Shown piece by piece: positions 6,975 to 10,986 of a DNA stretch of 10,986 nucleotides (position 1 is its first letter; each line of letters opens with the position of its first letter). Origin of the DNA: Akkermansiaceae bacterium (lineage in GTDB: Bacteria; Verrucomicrobiota; Verrucomicrobiia; Verrucomicrobiales; Akkermansiaceae). The stretch is taken from positions 1 to 10,986 of the forward strand of contig JALZVA010000222.1 of NCBI GenBank assembly GCA_023301335.1. The letters run 5' to 3'. The translations under genes were made by a program, and so were the position numbers. Under the pieces are notes generated by a model. It ran no database searches. It was given only the letters and a program-made list of their open reading frames with translations, and was not told where the DNA came from.

Positions 6975-7808
6975 TTACTTGGCTCCTAGCAACTGTGAAA
7001 CAGTTACAAATTTATGTCCCTTGCTCAAAAGTCTGTTAACCGTTTGAGGAACAGCAGCTACAGAGGTGGCATGAATGTCATGCAAAAGCAAAATTCCACC
7101 ATTGCGTGTGCCACTCACAAGACGTGAAGTCACAAGTGAGCTATTCTTATCTTTCCAATCTTTCGGGTCAACTGACCAAAATACGATTGGGTAGCCATAC
7201 TGAGAGTTGATCCATAGACGCTGCCTCGTCGTTAGTGCTCCGTAAGGAGGGCGGAAAGTTCTCGGTTTCACTCCAGTAGCAGAGACGATTGCACTAATAG
7301 AGCGGTCTAGCTGGCTCTTCACCTGAGCATCAGAAAGTTTAGTTAGATTGGGGTGAGTGTAGGTGTGATTCCCAATCTCGTGGCCTTCTGCTACGATACG
7401 TTTCACAATATGTGGGTAGCGTGCGGTGTTTACCCCTGTCACATAGAATGTTGCCTTCACATTATGCTTTTTCAAGATGTTCAGTAGCTTCGGCGTATGT
7501 GTCGGGTGTGGCCCGTCATCGAAAGTTAAGGCAATATACGGAAGCCCGCTGTTCCCGCTTCTATGGGTAACACCCGCTGCTGACTTTGTAGGTAAATTGG
7601 AAGTTGGGTTCCTTTTAGCTGTATAGCTCGGCTTTACTACTGGTTTTTTCTTATACGGAGTAACTTTTTTCTTTGGAACCACTGGTGCAAGTTTTGCAGC
7701 TACTACAGGCGGGGTGACTTCCTTATGCGCACAAGAAACAATCATTGCACTGCATACACCTGCGAAAAGAGAGCGGACTGATAAAGTCTTCAATAGATCC
7801 AAATTCAT
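6975..7808 (-). CDS. Polysaccharide deacetylase lipoprotein (NodB domain, CE4)
   Basis: A 277-residue exported enzyme. A lipoprotein signal peptide ends in I-V-S-C, so Cys26 would be lipidated (Ala at +2 fits the outer membrane). Residues about 27-70 are a Pro/Lys-rich linker, likely disordered and able to lie on anionic wall polymers. The NodB domain (about 90-277) has all five CE4 motifs: TFDDGP (95-100, Asp97 base and Asp98 metal), HEIGNHTYTH (His148 and His152, metal), RPPYG (186-190), DPKDW (214-218) and LLHD (241-244, His243). A metal-dependent N-deacetylase acting on peptidoglycan GlcNAc/MurNAc or another N-acetylated polymer in the periplasm is expected; the exact substrate cannot be told. 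The start gives K and R before the hydrophobic core and has no Shine-Dalgarno sequence. The dynamin-like gene follows 23 nt downstream. Confidence 0.93.
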   Translation of the reverse strand: MNLDLLKTLSVRSLFAGVCSAMIVSCAHKEVTPPVVAAKLAPVVPKKKVTPYKKKPVVKPSYTAKRNPTSNLPTKSAAGVTHRSGNSGLPYIALTFDDGPHPTHTPKLLNILKKHNVKATFYVTGVNTARYPHIVKRIVAEGHEIGNHTYTHPNLTKLSDAQVKSQLDRSISAIVSATGVKPRTFRPPYGALTTRQRLWINSQYGYPIVFWSVDPKDWKDKNSSLVTSRLVSGTRNGGILLLHDIHATSVAAVPQTVNRLLSKGHKFVTVSQLLGAK

Positions 7809-7876
7809 AACGCTTAGGTGGTAAAAAAACTACACGTAAATGTCACGAATAATTGTTTAAAAATGGGATAATATAA

Positions 7877-7897
7877 TTTCTTCCTTCTTCACCCCCC
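7877..7897. repeat. Polypyrimidine tract with 12-bp mirror repeat
   Basis: In the 122-bp gap between the unknown secreted protein gene and the deacetylase gene, the plus strand is all pyrimidine but for one A. TTCTTCCTTCTT (7878-7889) reads the same in both directions on one strand (mirror repeat), followed by six C. Such tracts can form triplex DNA. On the transcribed strand it is an mRNA stretch of A and G. Confidence 0.35.
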
Positions 7898-7930
7898 AAG
7901 AAAAAATCGCAACCCGCAGACAGCCAAAGA

Positions 7931-8704
7931 CTAATACTTGATTCTCACAATCTGCTTTTTAGGTTGGTAACTATGCGTAGAACGGCCTTTGCCATACACT
8001 GGGCTATAGGTTCTATTCCTCGTATAGTTATTATAGGTTCTATTACGATTGTAGTAGTATCCACTAGAGTAGCGCACTCCAGTTGAAGGCGTCGTAAATC
8101 CCCCATGGGTAATCACCTCGTTCTGTTTTCTTAATAGTTCAAATCTCTCAGCCAGCGCTTTTAACCTGCTTTCTTTAGTCTCACAAGTATCGCCTAAGAT
8201 CTCATTTTCTATGAGGAGGGGGTTTGTCACAACCTTCTCAGCTCCCCCAATTTTAATTCCAGATTTAGTAGCCTCTTGCTGTTCCTTAAGAGCCTTAGCA
8301 GCTCCACTCTCATCACTGAAGTGAACTGTATGATTTAGCCAATACGTCAATACGCCCTGTAACTCATCGTCTAATTTAACAAATGCAGAAAGCTCTTCTA
8401 CGCGCTTCCGCGAGCTATTCACATCCCCCCACTCCTCTTCTGGGAATGCGCTTGCCACCTCTGCTTTTTGGTTAAACAATTTCACTAGTTTATAGAATTT
8501 CTTCATCTCAAGCAAAATCGCTTTATGCCCAGGACTCTCATCCAAGCCCTTTAGCTCAAGGCCCCCGTTCAATTTTTTATAGGAACTTTGGGTAACCTTC
8601 TTAAGCTCTGGCAGCTCACTCAATAACTTCGAGCTGAGCGTTTCTTCACCATACACCGAGAACATTCCGCAAACAAAAATAGAGACAACAGATAGCGTTT
8701 TCAT
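7931..8704 (-). CDS. Secreted protein of unknown function with Tyr/Asn/Arg-rich tail
   Basis: I do not recognise this 257-residue protein. It starts MKTLSVVSIF and has a short signal peptide with likely cleavage after VYG (residue 19), so it should be exported. The body (about 20-200) is charged and probably mostly helical, with KKFYKLVKLFNQK (68-80) and ESRLKALAERFELLRKQNE (178-196) as clear amphipathic stretches; the only Cys of the mature protein is Cys174. The last 50 residues are low-complexity and basic, rich in Tyr, Asn, Arg and Ser, with NRTY twice (221-224 and 230-233), and end KKQIVRIKY. Such a tail might bind nucleic acid, wall polymers or surfaces; this is a guess. It lies upstream of the deacetylase gene on the same strand with 122 nt between, and has its own promoter-like sequence. 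No Shine-Dalgarno sequence is present. Confidence 0.8.
   Translation of the reverse strand: MKTLSVVSIFVCGMFSVYGEETLSSKLLSELPELKKVTQSSYKKLNGGLELKGLDESPGHKAILLEMKKFYKLVKLFNQKAEVASAFPEEEWGDVNSSRKRVEELSAFVKLDDELQGVLTYWLNHTVHFSDESGAAKALKEQQEATKSGIKIGGAEKVVTNPLLIENEILGDTCETKESRLKALAERFELLRKQNEVITHGGFTTPSTGVRYSSGYYYNRNRTYNNYTRNRTYSPVYGKGRSTHSYQPKKQIVRIKY
8005..8044. repeat. Pair of 13-bp direct repeats inside the unknown secreted protein gene
   Basis: TATAGGTTCTATT occurs at 8005-8017 and again at 8032-8044, 27 bp apart, so the reading frame is kept. Both copies encode N-R-T-Y with identical codons on the minus strand. This points to a short internal duplication of a nine-residue unit in the Tyr/Asn/Arg tail. 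Confidence 0.6.
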
Positions 8705-8736
8705 AGATATTTACTTTAATTAATTAGAATCAATAG

Positions 8737-8765
8737 CTTATAACATATACACCTTTTTTAGTAAA
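8737..8765 (-). promoter_or_regulatory. Sigma-70-like promoter for the unknown secreted protein gene
   Basis: On the minus strand TTTACT (8760-8765, four of six to TTGACA) is followed after exactly 17 nt by TATAAG (8737-8742, five of six to TATAAT). A start near 8730 would leave a leader of about 25 nt before the ATG at 8704. This is the best promoter match in the window. For leuB, on the other side of this 110-bp gap, I see no convincing promoter. Confidence 0.45.
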
Positions 8766-8814
8766 AGTCTAAATAAATTGCTTTTCAGAACTTCCAAAGC
8801 TCCTAAAAGAAGCC

Positions 8815-9918
8815 ATGTCGAAAAATTACCGCATCACTGTCCTCTCGGGCGACGGGATTGGCCCAGAAGTCATGGATGAAGCTCTTAAAGTGCTCGATCA
8901 GGTCTCAGAAAAATTCTCTCTTCAAATCAGCCGTGAAGAATGCCTTGTTGGTGGTGCGGCTATTGATGCTGAAGGCTGCCCACTTCCTCAGTCTACTATC
9001 AAGGCTTCAGAAAAAGCTGATGCCATACTCTTTGGCTCCGTAGGTGGCCCAAAATGGGAAAACTTACCTCCTGATGAGCAGCCAGAACGTGGCGCTCTCT
9101 TACCTCTACGTAAGCATTTCGGGCTTTTTGCAAACCTTCGCCCAGGTGTCTGCTTACCTGCTTTAAGCCACGCATCACCGGTGAAAAATGAACTCATTCC
9201 TAACGGCTTCGATGTCCTCTGTGTCCGTGAACTCACTGGTGGCATCTATTTTGGCACTCCGAAGGGGCGCGACGATAATAATGGCGACCCAAAGGCGTTC
9301 GACACGATGGTTTACAGTAAGAGTGAGATCGCGCGTATCGTCAGGATCGCCTTCACCGCTGCCATGTCACGTGATAAGCGTCTCGTCTCTGTCGATAAGG
9401 CAAACGTCTTACAGTGCTCAGTACTCTGGCGTGAAGTGGTCAATGAGATCGCTCCTGAGTTTCCAGAAGTTGAACTTTCCCACCTCTACGTTGATAACGC
9501 AGCGATGCAATTGGTCAAACAACCTTCCAGCTTTGATGTCTTAGTCACAGGTAACCTGTTCGGAGATATTCTCTCTGACGAGATGGCCATGATTTCTGGT
9601 TCACTCGGTATGCTCCCTTCTGCCTCCCTAGGTTCTAAGAATGCTAATGGGCTCTACTTCGGAATGTACGAACCCTCTGGTGGCTCTGCTCCAGATATCG
9701 CTGGGCAAGGGATTGCTAACCCGATCGCGCAGATTCTATCCGTCAGTATGTTACTAAAATATTCTCTCGGAGAAAATGAAGCTGCTGATGCTATCGATGC
9801 CGCAGTCAACAAGGTGATCGACTCAGGGAAGCGCACTGCAGATCTCTATACTGGTGCCGTTCACGAACAAAAAGTATCTACGAGTCAAATGGGTGATGCC
9901 ATTCTTGCAGCGCTCTAA
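8815..9918 (+). CDS. leuB: 3-isopropylmalate dehydrogenase
   Basis: Oxidises and decarboxylates 3-isopropylmalate with NAD to 2-oxoisocaproate, the third step of leucine synthesis, as a cytoplasmic dimer. The 367 residues are full length. Seen: the N-terminal LSGDGIGPEVM (10-20), Arg99, Arg109 and Arg138 (in VRELTGGIYFG) for substrate, Tyr145, Lys195 in the VDKANVL segment, Asp227, and the family signature at 247-266 (NLFGDILSDEMAMISGSLGM) with metal ligands Asp251 and Asp255. EPSGGSAPDIAGQG (286-299) is the NAD-binding loop with the Asp typical of NAD-dependent enzymes; it is of isopropylmalate rather than isocitrate or tartrate dehydrogenase type. No leuA, leuC or leuD is nearby. The start has only a weak purine stretch (AAAAGAAG) before it. 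The glycosyltransferase gene follows after 22 nt. Confidence 0.97.
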   Translation: MSKNYRITVLSGDGIGPEVMDEALKVLDQVSEKFSLQISREECLVGGAAIDAEGCPLPQSTIKASEKADAILFGSVGGPKWENLPPDEQPERGALLPLRKHFGLFANLRPGVCLPALSHASPVKNELIPNGFDVLCVRELTGGIYFGTPKGRDDNNGDPKAFDTMVYSKSEIARIVRIAFTAAMSRDKRLVSVDKANVLQCSVLWREVVNEIAPEFPEVELSHLYVDNAAMQLVKQPSSFDVLVTGNLFGDILSDEMAMISGSLGMLPSASLGSKNANGLYFGMYEPSGGSAPDIAGQGIANPIAQILSVSMLLKYSLGENEAADAIDAAVNKVIDSGKRTADLYTGAVHEQKVSTSQMGDAILAAL

Positions 9919-9940
9919 CAATATTTAAAATCATTCCTTC

Positions 9941-10984
9941 ATGGACAGTGACATCCAGCTTATCCTCGGTAACTCTAACAAGAGATTCTCTGGGGTAACC
10001 TCGACGATGTTACAAGTGGCAGCACATCAAAAAGATCTCGTGGAGCTAGCTGTGCTCGGTGCAGCACACCTACCCTCAGACATCCGAGCCCTGAGCTTCC
10101 GAGAGTTTCTTTCCGTCACTAAAAGAACCCCGGCTGCGGGGAAGTCCATTGTCTTTCACGCACGTAGAAATGATGAAATGATCCAGGCATTGATCGCCAA
10201 GAAACTATTTCGTCGTCCCCTCAAGATTGCTTTCACCTCCACCGCACAGAGGCAGCACAGTAAGTTCACCAAATGGTTAATGCAGCAGATGGACAGTATC
10301 ATCACCACCTCTCACGCCACCAATCATTACTTAGAGCCAAAGTCTAAAACCATCATCCCCCACGGGATCGATACAGACCGCTACCAGCCGGCGGAGGATC
10401 GAGCTAACAACTGGAAGTCATTAGCTTACCCTGGCAGTAGAGGGATTGGTATTTTTGGTAGAATACGCCCCTCTAAAGGCACTGATCTTTTTGTCGATGC
10501 TCTGCTAAAACATCTCCAAAAAGATTCTGAAACCACGGCTATTATCTGCGGAGAGACCACGGCAAAAAATGAAACCTTTCAGCAGCAACTCCAGCAAAAA
10601 ATAGATGCGGCTAATCTTTCCGAGCGTATCCTCTTCATCGGCACTCAAGATTTTGATGCTCTCCCTAATCTTTTTAAGTCCCTTTCACTCGTCGTTGCCG
10701 CAAGCCGTAACGAAGGGTTTGGGCTCACGGTGTTAGAGGCCATGGCTTCTGGCACGCCAGTAGTCGCCACTGAAGCTGGTGCATGGAAAGATATCGTGAC
10801 AGATGGTGAAGTCGGCTTCTGTGTTCCTTGTGAAGACTCAAATGCTCTTGCAGAGGCTATCGCTAAAGTGCTCTCCTCCGACATCGAATCCATGGGGAAA
10901 GCTGCACGTGCACGTGTAGAGCAGCACTACACCGCTCACAAGGAAGCGAAAGCACTCACCGAGCACCTCTTATCCCTCGCTTAA
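9941..10984 (+). CDS. GT4 family glycosyltransferase, LpcC-like (LPS core)
   Basis: A 347-residue GT-B fold retaining glycosyltransferase. The N-terminal acceptor half has the loop RFSGVTSTM (15-23), FHARRNDEM (72-80), FTSTAQRQHSKFTKWL (98-113) and PHGIDTDRY (140-148); this series matches my memory of LpcC, the rhizobial LPS-core mannosyltransferase. The donor half has FGRIRPSKG (172-180) with the Arg and Lys that bind nucleotide-sugar phosphates, and the E-x7-E motif with Glu258 and Glu266 (RNEGFGLTVLEAMASG). It would act on the cytoplasmic side of the inner membrane on lipid A-core or a related glycan; the sugar, perhaps mannose, is inferred. There is no membrane segment. It starts 22 nt after leuB with no Shine-Dalgarno sequence and is probably co-transcribed with it. 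The gene is complete, with its stop two bases before the window edge. Confidence 0.9.
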   Translation: MDSDIQLILGNSNKRFSGVTSTMLQVAAHQKDLVELAVLGAAHLPSDIRALSFREFLSVTKRTPAAGKSIVFHARRNDEMIQALIAKKLFRRPLKIAFTSTAQRQHSKFTKWLMQQMDSIITTSHATNHYLEPKSKTIIPHGIDTDRYQPAEDRANNWKSLAYPGSRGIGIFGRIRPSKGTDLFVDALLKHLQKDSETTAIICGETTAKNETFQQQLQQKIDAANLSERILFIGTQDFDALPNLFKSLSLVVAASRNEGFGLTVLEAMASGTPVVATEAGAWKDIVTDGEVGFCVPCEDSNALAEAIAKVLSSDIESMGKAARARVEQHYTAHKEAKALTEHLLSLA

Positions 10985-10986
10985 GC

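Noticed and set aside
7898..7930. Rho-independent terminator after the unknown secreted protein gene
   Set aside because: A run of six T follows GCGGGTTGC on the minus strand, but no stem of useful length can be drawn.
1..10986. Mobile element, CRISPR, phage or defence island
   Set aside because: No transposase, integrase, terminal repeats, spacer arrays or restriction/toxin genes are found; all genes have similar composition and look resident.

Overview
The window reads as ordinary chromosomal DNA of a Gram-negative bacterium. It has two lipoproteins with lipoboxes, an outer-membrane barrel ending in Phe, an OmpA-type YiaD-like lipoprotein, an LpcC-like LPS-core glycosyltransferase and a MenH-like enzyme of menaquinone synthesis. 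GC is moderate. None of the gene starts has a strong Shine-Dalgarno sequence at normal spacing. A dynamin-like membrane protein and a small secreted protein I cannot place add to the picture. A member of the PVC group, perhaps Verrucomicrobiota, would fit, but this is an inference from style, not proof. I see no tRNA, rRNA, CRISPR array, insertion sequence, integrase, phage gene or toxin-antitoxin pair.

Layout: (1) 1-441, minus: start and N-terminal part of a glycine-zipper/OmpA lipoprotein that runs off the left edge. (2) 442-690: divergent intergenic region with two 14-bp palindromes. (3) 691-3274, plus: a SulP anion transporter with STAS domain, overlapping by 17 nt a gene for a small outer-membrane barrel. 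(4) 3294-4481, minus: NifS/IscS-type cysteine desulfurase, tail to tail with the barrel gene. (5) 4482-4552: short divergent region, followed at 4551-4572 by a near-perfect 22-bp palindrome over the start of the next gene. (6) 4553-5263, plus: MenH-like alpha/beta hydrolase. (7) 5281-8704, minus: three genes read leftwards, namely an unknown secreted protein (8704-7931), a polysaccharide deacetylase lipoprotein (7808-6975) and, 23 nt behind it, a two-helix membrane protein with a degenerate dynamin-like GTPase domain (6951-5281). (8) 8815-10984, plus: leuB followed after 22 nt by an LpcC-like GT4 glycosyltransferase.

Much of the content concerns the cell envelope: transport, outer-membrane proteins, peptidoglycan or polysaccharide deacetylation, LPS core assembly and membrane remodelling. 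leuB, menH and the desulfurase are housekeeping metabolism. No complete new system is evident. The points most worth a second look are the dynamin-like protein whose P-loop Lys is Arg and whose G3 motif is lost, its pairing with a deacetylase, the SulP/barrel overlap, the unusual start region of the cysteine desulfurase (three tandem GTG codons, a possible leaderless promoter or a two-cysteine leader ORF), the palindrome on the menH start, and the unknown protein with a Tyr/Asn/Arg tail.
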